Shown here: in pieces, positions 15,814-24,822 of the stretch
Layout: the number at the start of each line of letters is the position of its first letter
Position numbering within the stretch: position 1 is the stretch's first letter
Source: Chromatiales bacterium
GTDB lineage: Bacteria; Pseudomonadota; Gammaproteobacteria; Chromatiales; Chromatiaceae
Direction of reading: 5' to 3'
Length of the DNA stretch: 55,593 nucleotides
Assembly: GCA_030145485.1 (NCBI GenBank)
Contig: JAQYVP010000259.1
Location: forward strand, 1 to 55,593
Notes under the pieces: generated by a model
Told to the model about the DNA's origin: nothing
Seen by the model: the letters and a program-made list of their open reading frames with translations, nothing else
Database searches by the model: none
Program-made: the position numbers and the translations under genes

Positions 15814-16608
15814 CTACAAATCCTGGCGCACATCCAGTCTGTCCCGCATCCAGTCGCCCAGCAGATTGGCGGAGAGCACCACCAGCATGATGGCAATGCC
15901 GGGAAAAATGGCAAGATGCGGCGCAACCAGCAGAAAACCCGCGCCTTCACGGATCATACTGCCCCAGGAGGCCTGTGGAGGCTGCACTCCGAGTCCGAGA
16001 AAAGATAGCCCGGCTTCAGCGACAATCACTGCTGCAAGGCCAAAGCTGGCTTCGACCAATAGTGGCGCCATCATCAGGGGTAGCAGGTGACGAAACACAA
16101 TACGCCCCTGACCGCTGCCGAGCGCGATTGCAGCTGTGATGTGTTCACTTGTGCGCAGACTCATCGCCTGGGAGCGCGCCAGCCTGGCGTATCCGACCCA
16201 GCCGACACTGGAGATAGCAATAATCAGGTTTTCGATGCCCGGGCCGAGAATTGCCGCCAGTGCAATCGCCAGCAAAATCCCGGGAAACGCCAGCATGATA
16301 TCGATCACCCTGGAAATCAGGTGATCGAACGCCCCGCCGGTATAACCACTGACGGCTCCGATCACGGTTCCCGCCAGCGCCGAGATCAACACGGTCGAAA
16401 AAGCCACCACAAAAGCGATACGCGCCCCGGCTATCAAGCGCTCGGCGACTGAGCGTCCCAGGCCATCATTCCCCAGCCAGAAGTCAGCGGATGGCGCAGC
16501 GAGAATAGCAGGCAGATGTATCTCGTTTGGAGAAATCGGCAACAGCGCCCCCAACAGGGCAGCCACAATCCATAGCAGCAGGATGATGAAGGCAAGCCAC
16601 TGCTTCAC
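15814..16608 (-). CDS. DppC/NikC-type ABC transporter permease
   Basis: The 264-residue permease is of the dipeptide/oligopeptide/nickel family. An N-terminal helix is followed by DFWLGNDGLGRSVAERLIAGAR, the OppC-type TDxxGRD region with the usual Asp present as GNDGLGRS. Five more helices follow, and the EAA loop is GVQPPQASWGSMIREG. It would form a heterodimer with the DppB-like protein encoded upstream (16802-17710). The two genes are separated by an A repeat of ~200 bp instead of the usual overlap. No solute-binding protein or ATPase gene is nearby. Confidence 0.88.
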   Translation of the reverse strand: MKQWLAFIILLLWIVAALLGALLPISPNEIHLPAILAAPSADFWLGNDGLGRSVAERLIAGARIAFVVAFSTVLISALAGTVIGAVSGYTGGAFDHLISRVIDIMLAFPGILLAIALAAILGPGIENLIIAISSVGWVGYARLARSQAMSLRTSEHITAAIALGSGQGRIVFRHLLPLMMAPLLVEASFGLAAVIVAEAGLSFLGLGVQPPQASWGSMIREGAGFLLVAPHLAIFPGIAIMLVVLSANLLGDWMRDRLDVRQDL

Positions 16609-16613
16609 GGCAT

Positions 16614-16815
16614 CAAGTCTCAGACTGACGAGACATGAAAGAGATTATTTTCTCTCGCCAAGGCGCAAAGACCGCAAAGTTTTTTCCTGGCGGGCTTGGC
16701 CTACATGGATGTAGGTTAGGGGCGTTAGCAGGACGCGGAAGCTTTGCGTCTTTGCGAGAGTTATTATTAAGATTTGACTCATTTGAAACGATGTTGGCCA
16801 CTCAAGAATTACTAA
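16614..16815 (+). repeat. Family A repeat, copy A2
   Basis: The unit runs from AAGTCTCAGACTGACGAGAC to CACTCAAGAATTACTA. The 109-bp core 16652-16760 is bounded by CTCTCGC and GCGAGAG and holds the CCTACATGGATGTAGG palindrome near its right side. It lies between two permease genes and supplies the last residues and stop of the dppB-like gene. Confidence 0.85.
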
Positions 16816-17710
16816 TCCGGGGATCCAGCAGTTGATAGAGAAGATCGGTGACTGTATTGACCAGCAGGTAGCTCACTGCAACCAGCAGTACACAGCCCTG
16901 CACCAGCGGGTAATCGCGCTTCTGAATCGATTCGATCAGCAGTGAGCCGATGCCCGGCCATGAGAATACCGTTTCGGTGATGACAGCGCCGGCAAACAGC
17001 GCGCCCAGCTGTAGTCCCAGCAGGGTCACGACAGGCAGCATCGTATTCATCAGTGCATGTCTCCAGATAACGCTGCTCTCTTTGAGACCTTTCGCCCTTG
17101 CTGTGCGAATGTAATCTTCATTGAGGACTTCCAGCAGGGTGCTGCGCACCATGCGCGCCAGTACGGCTGACAGCGATGCGCCGAGCGTGATTGCCGGCAG
17201 GATCAGCGAGCCAGCCTGCTCGCGGCCACTGACCGGCGTCCATCCCAGCCACAGCGAAAATAGCAGGATCAGCATGGGACCAAGCCAGAAGTTCGGAATC
17301 GATACACCCAGCAGAGAGATGGTCATGGCGCTGCTGTCCCATGCCGTTCCCCGCCTCCTGGCCGCCATGACGCCCAGAGGAACCGCAATCAGCACCGCGA
17401 TGACAAAAGCGGCCAGCGCCAGTTCCAGGGTTGCAGGAAAATGCTCCATCAGTAAAGCAGTGACAGACTGGTTGCTGTGCAGCGATCTGCCGAGATCCAG
17501 CGACAGCAGATTCTTCAGATAGCTGCTGTATTGCTGCAGCAGCGGCTGGTCGAGTCCCAACTGCTGACGCAATGCATTGCGATCAGCGGGTCTTGCTGAA
17601 TCACCGAGGATATATTCAACCGGATCACCGGGAATGAAATGAATCAGAAAAAAGACCAGGGTGACAACCCCAAACAGTGTGATCAGCGCAGAGAGCAGGC
17701 GTGAAGTCAT
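16802..17710 (-). CDS. DppB/OppB-type ABC transporter permease
   Basis: The 302-residue permease has the family N-terminus (RLLSALITLFGVVTLVFFLI, HFIPGDPVEYILGD). The conserved binding-protein-dependent loop is YIRTARAKGLKESSVIWRHA, the EAA motif that contacts the ATPase. Six membrane segments and length fit OppB. The last four residues (ISNS) and TGA stop are written by the end of an A repeat, so the natural C-terminus, usually a few residues longer after LLDPR, has been replaced. Substrate is unknown. Without ATPase and binding-protein genes here, the transporter is either completed elsewhere or is a remnant. Confidence 0.88.
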   Translation of the reverse strand: MTSRLLSALITLFGVVTLVFFLIHFIPGDPVEYILGDSARPADRNALRQQLGLDQPLLQQYSSYLKNLLSLDLGRSLHSNQSVTALLMEHFPATLELALAAFVIAVLIAVPLGVMAARRRGTAWDSSAMTISLLGVSIPNFWLGPMLILLFSLWLGWTPVSGREQAGSLILPAITLGASLSAVLARMVRSTLLEVLNEDYIRTARAKGLKESSVIWRHALMNTMLPVVTLLGLQLGALFAGAVITETVFSWPGIGSLLIESIQKRDYPLVQGCVLLVAVSYLLVNTVTDLLYQLLDPRISNS

Positions 17711-17743
17711 TTTTCAACCACGAAAAAAGGTCAAAAACAATAA

Positions 17744-17812
17744 ACCACGGAACACACTGAACAGACGGAAAGGAAAACAAAACGATTCCGTGTTGTCCGT
17801 GTGTTCCGTGGT
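17744..17812. repeat. Family B palindrome
   Basis: ACCACGGAACACACTGAACA and TTGTCCGTGTGTTCCGTGGT are near-perfect inverted arms around a ~30-bp centre. Copies lie at 23242-23310, 36331-36466, 42526-42592 and 43542-43608. It lies between dppB and trpB, and a short F tract (AAAACTTAAAACCTAAAAC, 17866-17886) follows. Confidence 0.8.
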
Positions 17813-17889
17813 AAAAAAAACCTTCCTCGTTCCACCGCTCCTGCGTGGGTACGAGAGGAAAGCCTAAAACTTAAAACCTAAAACTTCAT

Positions 17890-19086
17890 CTACAAAGAGA
17901 GACGCTCTGCGACAAAGTCTGCATCCTTGTCGCCGCGGCCGGAAAGGTTGATCAGGATGGTTTGATCGGCAGACATATCCTTAGCGATATCCATTGCGTA
18001 GGCAACAGCATGAGCGCTCTCCAGGGCGGGAATAATCCCCTCGGTGCGTGACAGCTTCATGAAAGCATCGAGACAGGCTTTGTCATCGACAGACTCATAT
18101 CGGACACGACCCAGGTCTTTCAGGTAGCAGTGCTGCGGGCCGACACCCGGATAATCGAGACCGGATGCAATCGAATAGACCGGCAGTGGCTCACCATTGT
18201 CATCCTGCAGGTTGTAGCACTTGAATCCATGGATGGCGCCCTTGCTGCCAAGCGTCAGCGTCGCTGCATTATCCGGAGTATCGAGGCCTTTGCCAGCCGG
18301 TTCGACACCGATCATCTCGACTGACTCATCCGGCAAAAATTCAGTGAAGAGCCCGATCGCATTGGAGCCGCCGCCGACGCAGGCCATGACGATATCCGGC
18401 AGTTTCCTCTGCTCTTCAAGAAACTGCGCACGCGCCTCTTTACCGACGACGCTCTGGAAATCGCGCACCATCCTGGGGAACGGATGAGGCCCGACAACGG
18501 AACCGATGGCATAAAAGTAGTTGACAGGATCCTTCAGGTACTCTTCGAAAGCGCTGTCAACCGCATCTTTCAGGGTTTTGGTGCCGCGCGTCACTGGAAC
18601 CAGTTTGCAGCCGAGAATCTTCATCTTGGTGACATTGGGATGCTCCTTGTCGATATCGATTTCACCCATGTGAATCTCACACTCGATATCCAGCAGCGCG
18701 CAGGCAGTAGCCAGCGCCACGCCATGCTGTCCGGCGCCGGTTTCCGCCAGCACCTTGGTTTTTCCCATATGTTTCGCCAGCAACGCCTCGCCAAGACAGT
18801 GATTGATCTTGTGCGCGCCGGTGTGGTTGAGATCTTCACGTTTCAAATAAATGCGCGCACCACCAATCTCTTCACTCAATTTTTTGACGTAATAGATCGG
18901 ACTGGGACGTCCCACATAGTGTTTATTCAGATCGGCCAACTCCTCCTGAAATGCCTTTGTGTGGCGGATTTCCTCATAGGCATCATTGATGTCATTCATA
19001 ACTTGTATCAGTTGCGGAGGGATTATCTGCCCTCCGTATTCGCCAAAATAGCCATTTTCATCAGGCATCAGAGATGTGTCGATCAT
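17890..19086 (-). CDS. trpB: Tryptophan synthase beta subunit
   Basis: TrpB condenses indole and serine using PLP. The 398-residue protein has the PLP lysine K93 in [16 protein letters not shown], catalytic Glu115 in [12 protein letters not shown], and the phosphate-binding loop [11 protein letters not shown]. It ends with the usual [12 protein letters not shown]. The region [20 protein letters not shown], with [19 protein letters not shown], differs clearly from the common proteobacterial version. The gene is alone, without trpA or trpF, so it may be a second or laterally acquired beta subunit. A truncated E repeat and a hemerythrin-like gene lie upstream. Confidence 0.95.
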   Translation of the reverse strand: MIDTSLMPDENGYFGEYGGQIIPPQLIQVMNDINDAYEEIRHTKAFQEELADLNKHYVGRPSPIYYVKKLSEEIGGARIYLKREDLNHTGAHKINHCLGEALLAKHMGKTKVLAETGAGQHGVALATACALLDIECEIHMGEIDIDKEHPNVTKMKILGCKLVPVTRGTKTLKDAVDSAFEEYLKDPVNYFYAIGSVVGPHPFPRMVRDFQSVVGKEARAQFLEEQRKLPDIVMACVGGGSNAIGLFTEFLPDESVEMIGVEPAGKGLDTPDNAATLTLGSKGAIHGFKCYNLQDDNGEPLPVYSIASGLDYPGVGPQHCYLKDLGRVRYESVDDKACLDAFMKLSRTEGIIPALESAHAVAYAMDIAKDMSADQTILINLSGRGDKDADFVAERLSL

Positions 19087-19164
19087 GGGATTCCTCCGGT
19101 TGTTTGTTTCAGATTTTTTTGTGGGGCAGGAGCGCAGAGAATTTGCAACGCCTGAGAGAGGGGA

Positions 19165-19300
19165 AAGTTTGCAGTAGTCAGTTGGCAGTATGCAGTAAAA
19201 ACATGGAAGAATTACTCTCCATGGTATATTTTTTTCTTTTACTGCAAACTGAAGACTGCCTACTGCAAACTATGTCTTTCTGCCGACTGCAAACTATTTT
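19165..19300. repeat. Family E GCAGT-type repeat
   Basis: TTTGCAGTAGTCAGTTGGCA and, in the other strand sense, ACTGCAAACTGAAGACTGCC and TACTGCAAACTATG form a loose inverted arrangement. The same motif family appears at 48074-48334 after glnD. It fills the gap between trpB and the hemerythrin-like gene. Confidence 0.55.
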
Positions 19301-19301
19301 A

Positions 19302-19751
19302 TCAGGCAACCAACAGGCGATCCTCGCCCGTGATCTCGCGCAACAGTGGGAACAGATTTTCTGATTCATCCTGGATGCGATCCAGTACCAGTTCAAACAT
19401 CTCATCCGTCTCCCTGGCAAACTGCACATAATCATTGATTCTCAGTTCATGACCGCGCTTTTTGCACCATTTCCGCAGATAGGATGCGAATACTCGTTTG
19501 ATTTCCACCTGGCCGGACATGAATTTAGTCGCAGTATTCCTGACACCCTGATCCCTGTGTGTCAGCATTTGGCGATAAATATGCCTGTCCTCCAGTTTCA
19601 GGTGATCCTGCACAGTTTCAACATACTGGAAAAACAGGTCGCAGGTAACCCTCGAGTCACACAGACCCCGATCGGAAAGCAGCATGTTCAATACGTGTGA
19701 GAGTTCTGTGATTTTGTCATTCTGTGAATTGAGATCATCATAAGTAACCAT
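19302..19751 (-). CDS. Hemerythrin-like (HHE-type) helical protein
   Basis: The 149-residue all-helical protein has the spacing of an HHE domain: a His in ITELSHVLNML, then VQDHLKLEDRHIYRQMLTH with the H-x3-E-type ligand set, and acidic residues in the C-terminal helix (DESENLFPLLREI). Some iron ligands of the canonical H-HxxxE-HxxxH-HxxxxD set are not obvious, so a di-iron centre is possible but not certain. The start at 19751 has GGAGG 6 nt upstream. A near-consensus FNR site lies ~106 bp upstream, which would fit an oxygen- or NO-responsive role. Confidence 0.65.
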   Translation of the reverse strand: MVTYDDLNSQNDKITELSHVLNMLLSDRGLCDSRVTCDLFFQYVETVQDHLKLEDRHIYRQMLTHRDQGVRNTATKFMSGQVEIKRVFASYLRKWCKKRGHELRINDYVQFARETDEMFELVLDRIQDESENLFPLLREITGEDRLLVA

Positions 19752-19856
19752 TTTTTCCTCCATTATTCCTTATCGACACCGCACAGATACAATCAGGTCT
19801 GGTCTATGCAGGAAACTGTTGCCATCGTACAATAGCAATAGAGATAAGTCATTCTA

Positions 19857-19870
19857 TTGAGATTAATCAA
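19857..19870. promoter_or_regulatory. Candidate FNR/ANR-type binding site
   Basis: TTGAGATTAATCAA differs from the FNR consensus TTGAT-N4-ATCAA at one position. It lies in the 306-bp divergent space, ~106 bp from the hemerythrin-like start and ~188 bp from the cupin start. A separate inverted repeat AAAAATAAC ... GTTATTTTT (19936-19970) is nearby. Confidence 0.45.
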
Positions 19871-20057
19871 TATTGCAATAAAGTATTTTTTATAGTGTCG
19901 TCCAGGCTCATAAATATTAGATTCAGGGAATATTCAAAAATAACAATGTAGTGATAAAAAAGTTATTTTTTAAGCAGCCGATCTTTTCAATCATGCTACG
20001 CAAAACCACCGGTTTCATATAGAATCAGCGGCTATTTCAGCAATCGTCAAATCAACC

Positions 20058-20342
20058 ATGAGCGATACAGTCGACATCTACTGCGAACACAACCCCTCCC
20101 CCGCCAAACTTGAAGTCCTCGGCGTCTACGACTGGTCCGTATGGAGCAAGGAGATTTCTGAGTTTCCCTGGAGCTACGAGGATCAGGAAAACTGCTACAT
20201 CATCAGAGGGCGCGTCATTGTCACCCCGGACGGCGGAGAACCACAGGAGTTCAAACGCGGAGATTTAATCACCTTTCCAAAAGGGATGTCCTGTCACTGG
20301 AATATTCTGCAAGCGATCGAAAAATACTACCGCTTCGGTTAA
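20058..20342 (+). CDS. Small cupin-domain protein (EutQ-like/DUF861)
   Basis: This 94-residue single-domain cupin of the (S)-ureidoglycine aminohydrolase/EutQ-like type contains [37 protein letters not shown], then [18 protein letters not shown]. These are the two cupin motifs with Gly/Pro-rich turns. Metal ligands appear reduced: Glu in motif 1 and His (CHW) in motif 2. The reaction is unknown. The stop TAA overlaps the mutS ATG by one base, so it is translationally coupled to mutS. Confidence 0.85.
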   Translation: MSDTVDIYCEHNPSPAKLEVLGVYDWSVWSKEISEFPWSYEDQENCYIIRGRVIVTPDGGEPQEFKRGDLITFPKGMSCHWNILQAIEKYYRFG

Positions 20343-22912
20343 TGGCTCAAACAGCAACAAAACACACACCGATGATGCAGCAGTATTTGCGCATCAAAGC
20401 CGAACACCCGCAGATGCTGCTGTTCTACCGCATGGGGGACTTTTACGAACTTTTTTATGGCGATGCCGAGCGTGCCTCGCAGCTGCTTGACATCACCCTC
20501 ACCAAACGCGGCAAGAGCAACGGCAAGTCTATCCCCATGGCGGGCATCCCCTACCATGCCGCCGAGGGATACCTGGCGCGTCTTGTAAAACGCGGTGAGT
20601 CAGTCGCAATTTGCGAACAGATCGGTGACCCGGCAACCTCGAAGGGACCGGTCGAGCGCAAGGTGATGCGCATTGTCACCCCTGGCACTGTCACTGACGA
20701 GGCGCTGCTCGATGATCGCCGCGACAACCTGCTTGCCGCTGTCTCTGACAACAACGGTTTTGGCCTTGCGGTGCTCGATCTTGGCAGCGGTCGCTTTACC
20801 CTGCAGCAAGTCGATACACCTGAAGCACTCGCCAGTGAACTGGAACGACTGCGGCCAGCCGAACTGCTGCTTGCAGAGAGTGATGAAGCCTCGACCCGGG
20901 CAGCGCCACTGCAGTCACACTTCAAAGGCGCCACACAGCGTGCACAGTGGCATTTCGACCTCGATTCAGCCACACTGCTGCTCACCGCTCACTTTGGCAC
21001 CAGGGATCTGGGCGGCTTTGGCTGCAGCCACCTGCCTGAGGCTATCAGCGCCGCCGGTGCGCTGCTGCAGTATGTGGAGGAGACACAGCAGGCCGCGCTG
21101 CCGCATATCACCGCACTCACCGTGGAGAGCCGTGATGAAGCCATCATCATCGATGCAGCCACGCGCCGCAATCTGGAGCTCGAGCACTCAGTTTCCGGAG
21201 ACCACAGCAATACCCTCGCAGCGATCCTCGACTGCACCGCGACCGCCATGGGCAGCCGCCTGCTGCGCCGCTGGATCAGCCGCCCGCTGCGGGATAATGT
21301 TGTAGTCGGGGCGCGTCATGATGCCGTTGAGGAGTTGCTGCAGAGCGGCTGCTTCGATGCTCTCACAGATCTGTTGCGCGGTATTGGCGATATCGAACGC
21401 ATCGTCGCACGCATCGCCCTGAAGAGTGCGCGTCCACGCGATCTGGCTGTGCTGCGCGACTCACTGATGATCATCCCTCAACTCCACGCTTCACTGGAAG
21501 CCTTCTCAGGGGAGCTGCTGACAGAGTTGACCCGGCAACTCGATGAGCATGCCAAACTGCTGACACTGCTGCAACGGGCGATTATCGACAACCCACCGGT
21601 ACTGATCCGTGACGGCGGGGTGATCGCGGAACATTTTGACCAGGAGCTGGATGAGCTGCGCAATCTGTCACAGAATGCCGATCAATTCCTGCTGGATCTG
21701 GAGCAGCGCGAACGCGAAAGCAGCGGCATCCACTCCCTGAAGGTGAGCTATAACCGGGTGCATGGATTTTACATCGAAGTGAGTAAACTCCATGCTGACA
21801 AGGTACCGCAAAGCTATGTTCGCCGCCAGACGCTGAAAAATGCTGAGCGCTACATCACTCCGGAGCTGAAAAAATTCGAAAACCAGGTATTGAGCGCCCG
21901 CGAGAGATCACTGGCGCGCGAAAAGATGCTCTATGAGAAGTTGCTGCAGCAGCTTGACGCCCATATCGTACCTCTGCAGCAGTCTGCAGCGGCAATTGCC
22001 GCATTCGATGTATTATCCAACCTTGCAGAACGGGCGCAGTCACTCAACCTGAGCCGGCCGCAGCTGACAGACTCCGCCGGCATCCATATCGAAGGCGGAC
22101 GTCATCCGGTGGTGGAACAGGTCTCAGACTCTCCCTTTGTTGCCAACGATGCCGTGTTGAACCAGCAGCGGCGCATCCTGATTATCACCGGCCCCAATAT
22201 GGGTGGTAAATCGACATTCATGCGGCAGACTGCGCTGATCGTACTGCTGGCGTATACCGGAAGTTTCGTCCCGGCTGCGGCTGCAACCATGGGCCCTATC
22301 GACCGTATTTTTTCACGCATTGGCGCTTCTGATGATCTCGCCGGCGGCCGCTCGACTTTTATGGTGGAGATGGAGGAGACCGCCAATATCCTGCACAACG
22401 CCACCTCCAAATCACTGGTATTGATGGATGAGATAGGCCGCGGCACCAGCACTTTCGATGGCTTGTCACTGGCATGGGCAAGCGCAATCGAACTGGCCAC
22501 GACCATCAAGGCCTATACCTTGTTTGCCACCCACTATTTTGAACTGACCACGCTGCCTGAGGAATATACAGGCATCGCCAATGTGCATCTCGATGCTATC
22601 GAGCATGGCGACTCCATCGTCTTCCTGCACAGCGTCAAGGATGGCCCTGCCAACCAGAGCTACGGTCTGCAGGTAGCGCAGCTTGCCGGGGTTCCCAGAT
22701 GCGTCATCAAACGCGCACGCAGGCGGCTCGAGGAGTTGGAGCAGCAAGCCAGCGAGCAGGCGCCTACCAACCAGCTATCACTCTTTGCCGACATGCCGCA
22801 GGCGGACGATCCGCTCCACAACATGATGGATACTATCGAACCGAATGAGTTGACCCCCCTCGCTGCACTGGAAATGCTCTACAAGCTCAAGGAGACGGCT
22901 GAGAAGCTCTGA
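20342..22912 (+). CDS. mutS: DNA mismatch repair protein MutS
   Basis: The 856-residue MutS recognises mismatches and recruits MutL. The N-terminal mismatch-binding domain has the Phe-x-Glu motif in [13 protein letters not shown] (~residues 32-44). Connector, lever and clamp domains follow. The ATPase has Walker [15 protein letters not shown] (~616-629), Walker [21 protein letters not shown] and the ATHYFELT His. The length matches E. coli MutS (853). It is coupled to the upstream cupin gene and followed after 3 nt by a truncated Crp/Fnr gene. Confidence 0.98.
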   Translation: MAQTATKHTPMMQQYLRIKAEHPQMLLFYRMGDFYELFYGDAERASQLLDITLTKRGKSNGKSIPMAGIPYHAAEGYLARLVKRGESVAICEQIGDPATSKGPVERKVMRIVTPGTVTDEALLDDRRDNLLAAVSDNNGFGLAVLDLGSGRFTLQQVDTPEALASELERLRPAELLLAESDEASTRAAPLQSHFKGATQRAQWHFDLDSATLLLTAHFGTRDLGGFGCSHLPEAISAAGALLQYVEETQQAALPHITALTVESRDEAIIIDAATRRNLELEHSVSGDHSNTLAAILDCTATAMGSRLLRRWISRPLRDNVVVGARHDAVEELLQSGCFDALTDLLRGIGDIERIVARIALKSARPRDLAVLRDSLMIIPQLHASLEAFSGELLTELTRQLDEHAKLLTLLQRAIIDNPPVLIRDGGVIAEHFDQELDELRNLSQNADQFLLDLEQRERESSGIHSLKVSYNRVHGFYIEVSKLHADKVPQSYVRRQTLKNAERYITPELKKFENQVLSARERSLAREKMLYEKLLQQLDAHIVPLQQSAAAIAAFDVLSNLAERAQSLNLSRPQLTDSAGIHIEGGRHPVVEQVSDSPFVANDAVLNQQRRILIITGPNMGGKSTFMRQTALIVLLAYTGSFVPAAAATMGPIDRIFSRIGASDDLAGGRSTFMVEMEETANILHNATSKSLVLMDEIGRGTSTFDGLSLAWASAIELATTIKAYTLFATHYFELTTLPEEYTGIANVHLDAIEHGDSIVFLHSVKDGPANQSYGLQVAQLAGVPRCVIKRARRRLEELEQQASEQAPTNQLSLFADMPQADDPLHNMMDTIEPNELTPLAALEMLYKLKETAEKL

Positions 22913-22915
22913 TTT

Positions 22916-23230
22916 ATGCCCATGCAAACACCTCGATCCATTGTCGATTTTCTGCAGCAGCATTCCTCAAAGACGCAAAACATCTCTGCACCCGCCGGAA
23001 CACGGATTTGCGGACAGGGTGATCAATGCAGCAGTCTGATTATTCTCACACAGGGTGTGGGTGAAATAAGCACCACACATCAACAGGTCGCAGAAGAGCT
23101 CGGGAGCAGCCGCGAGGTGATCAGCAGACTTTTGAAAGATATGGAAAACAGTGGATTGGTCAGCCTGTCACGCGGCAGGATAGCAATCACGGACCAGCAG
23201 GGATTAACTGCGCTGACAGAGGCGCAGTAA
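22916..23230 (+). pseudogene. Internally deleted Crp/Fnr-family regulator
   Basis: The 104-residue frame joins two pieces of a Crp/Fnr regulator. Residues ~10-42 resemble the first strands of the cyclic-nucleotide-type sensor (ISAPAGTRICGQGDQCSSL and LILTQG). Residues ~48-100 are an HTH_Crp domain (QQVAEELGSSREVISRLLKD, then a winged strand RGRIAITDQQGL). Between GVGE and ISTTHQQ, about 90-100 residues of the sensor barrel and dimerisation helix are missing without loss of frame. It could yield a monomeric DNA-binding peptide, but loss of the dimer helix argues for a relic. It sits 3 nt after mutS. Confidence 0.75.
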
Positions 23231-23241
23231 CAAGGAGAAGA

Positions 23242-23310
23242 ACCACGGAACACACGGACAACACGGAATTTTTGTGTTTTATCTTCCGTGTGTTCAGAGT
23301 GTTCCGTGGT
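23242..23310. repeat. Family B palindrome after the Crp relic
   Basis: ACCACGGAACACACGGACAA and TTCCGTGTGTTCAGAGTGTT, ending CCGTGGT, form long inverted arms. It could act as a bidirectional hairpin 12 nt after the preceding stop. Confidence 0.8.
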
Positions 23311-23352
23311 TAAAAAGAGACCCTACGTGATATCCTCAGATGAACAACCCAA

Positions 23353-23412
23353 ACCACGGACCACACGAAAAACACGAACGATCAGTTTGTCAGCTTTCGT
23401 GCCTTTCGTGGT
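23353..23412. repeat. B-variant palindrome (ACCACGGACCACACGAAA)
   Basis: ACCACGGACCACACGAAAAA and GCTTTCGTGCCTTTCGTGGT are inverted arms. The same variant forms the left part of the 36331-36466 copy. It lies downstream of the DUF2892 gene, in the convergent space. Confidence 0.7.
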
Positions 23413-23435
23413 AAATAAAGAGATCCGCAGGGTGG

Positions 23436-23624
23436 CTATCCCTTTTTGATAGAGCAGGTGTTCCAGCCAAAAATCGCATAGGGAGGACACCAGCCCATTA
23501 GCCCGGTCAGCAGTGGCACAGCGCCAATCGCACCCCACCAGCTTTGGTAATAGACACCGGCGCCAATGATAGCAACTCCGGCAACAATACGAACCACACG
23601 GTCAATCGAGCCTACATTTTTCAT
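23436..23624 (-). CDS. DUF2892 small membrane protein
   Basis: The 62-residue protein matches the DUF2892 pattern: KNVGSIDRVVRIVAGVAIIG, a second helix WWGAIGAVPLLTGLMGWCPP, and the end YAIFGWNTCSIKK. It has two membrane helices with the conserved C-P-x-Y and C-terminal Cys. Relatives are often fused or adjacent to rhodanese domains (YgaP). Here it stands alone, and no rhodanese is seen. Function is unknown, with sulfur transfer a possible link by association only. Confidence 0.88.
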   Translation of the reverse strand: MKNVGSIDRVVRIVAGVAIIGAGVYYQSWWGAIGAVPLLTGLMGWCPPYAIFGWNTCSIKKG

Positions 23625-23715
23625 AATCTATCTCCTGTTGAGTACAGAGGAGATGATAATTGAAAAATGAGGCTGTTTCTGTGACCGGGGTTACACAAAA
23701 CGAAAAATTGCGAGA

Positions 23716-24438
23716 TTACTGCTCCAGGTACTTCGACAATCGCTTGGCGGGAATATAGCCGGGAAGCAGTTGGCCATCTTCCGAGATGATAGCAGGTGTT
23801 CCGGTCACACCCACCTGTTGTCCCAGGTCAAAGTGCTTCTGAACCGGGTTTTCACAGCTCTTCTTGCCCACATCACCACCGGATTTTGCAGTCGTCATCG
23901 CCTTCTGCTGATCATCGGAACAATATACGGAAATCGCCTTGTCACCCGAGGGACTCTTCACGCCGGCGCGGGGGAAGAAGAGATATTGAACACGAATTCC
24001 TTCGGCGTTGTACTGGTCCATCTCATTGTGCAGTTTTGCACAGTAGGGACAATCGATATCGGTAAAGACCGTCACAGTGTGCTTGGCATCCTTGTCGCCA
24101 AAGGAGATCATCTCCTTTTCGTCCACAGCATCCATCAACTTCTTGCGGGTGGCGTTGCGGCGTTTCTCGGTAAGGTTGACCATTCCCTTTTCAATATTGT
24201 AGACATCGCCCTGAAAAAGATGCTTGCCATCCTCGGAGATATAGAGAATTTCACCACTAACATCGACTTCCCTGATACCAGAAACACCAATATCATTTAC
24301 AGCAGTAATATTTGCCTGGGGGAGCATTTTTGCCAGCTTTTCTTTAAGCTGATCATTGCTCAGAGTATCTGCCGCATAGAGAGTTGTTGACGATGCGGCC
24401 ATGACTGCGGCGCACACCACGACTGAAAATCTTTTCAT
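23716..24438 (-). CDS. dsbC: Thiol:disulfide interchange protein DsbC
   Basis: This periplasmic disulfide isomerase has 240 residues including a signal peptide (MKRFSVVVCAAVMAASSTTLYAA, cut near residue 23). The N-terminal dimerisation domain (~24-85) is followed by the thioredoxin-like domain with active site C130-P-Y-C133 in FTDIDCPYCAKLHNEM. A cis-Pro segment VTGTPAIISEDG follows. Cys155-type structural cysteines are also present (SVYCSDD and KKSCENP). The family usually lies next to xerD in gammaproteobacteria, and here xerD is ~385 bp upstream on the same strand, separated by R and D repeats. Confidence 0.95.
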   Translation of the reverse strand: MKRFSVVVCAAVMAASSTTLYAADTLSNDQLKEKLAKMLPQANITAVNDIGVSGIREVDVSGEILYISEDGKHLFQGDVYNIEKGMVNLTEKRRNATRKKLMDAVDEKEMISFGDKDAKHTVTVFTDIDCPYCAKLHNEMDQYNAEGIRVQYLFFPRAGVKSPSGDKAISVYCSDDQQKAMTTAKSGGDVGKKSCENPVQKHFDLGQQVGVTGTPAIISEDGQLLPGYIPAKRLSKYLEQ

Positions 24439-24557
24439 AGTGAGTTTTCCAATAGAGAGTTTTAGGGAGGTAATACATCGAGACCCCTTTACAGGGATTT
24501 ACTTACAGCGAATTATGTCACAACCCGGCTTATTCTCAAACAACCCATCGCAGACAG

Positions 24558-24724
24558 CAGCAATTCTCAATGAACCAATAGAATGACGACATCTTAAAAA
24601 GACTTTTACCACGAAGCACACGAAGAACACGAAGAATCAAATGGATACTAAGTCGTTGTCCAAAAATACCTTCGCGTTCTTCGTCTCCTTCGTGGTGAGT
24701 ATCTCTCTACATTTAGAATTGCTG
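24558..24724 (+). repeat. Family R repeat, copy R4
   Basis: It runs from CAGCAATTCTCAATGAACC to TACATTTAGAATTGCTG. The centre carries a ~13-bp extra segment (TAAGTCGTTGTCC) that other copies lack. It is located between dsbC and xerD. Confidence 0.85.
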
Positions 24725-24751
24725 CGCAGACAGTAGCAACTCAAAGCCTTC

Positions 24752-24817
24752 CCACTGATAAACACAGTTCATATGACATCTCGTAATCAGTGTTCATCTG
24801 TGTGCATCTGTGGTTCA
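24752..24817 (+). repeat. Family D repeat
   Basis: CACTGATAAACACAGTTCAT and AATCAGTGTTCATCTGTGTG, followed by CATCTGTGG, are the D-type arms. It ends just before the xerD stop. The left arm lacks the usual CCACAGATGCACACAG. Confidence 0.6.
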
Positions 24818-24822
24818 TGTTT

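Noticed and set aside
18484-19155. Plus-strand frame of 223 codons
   Set aside because: It is antisense to trpB, whose catalytic motifs are intact.
19936-19970. AAAAATAAC ... GTTATTTTT inverted repeat as an intrinsic terminator
   Set aside because: It is AT-only with a 17-nt loop in a divergent intergenic region, with no gene ending there.
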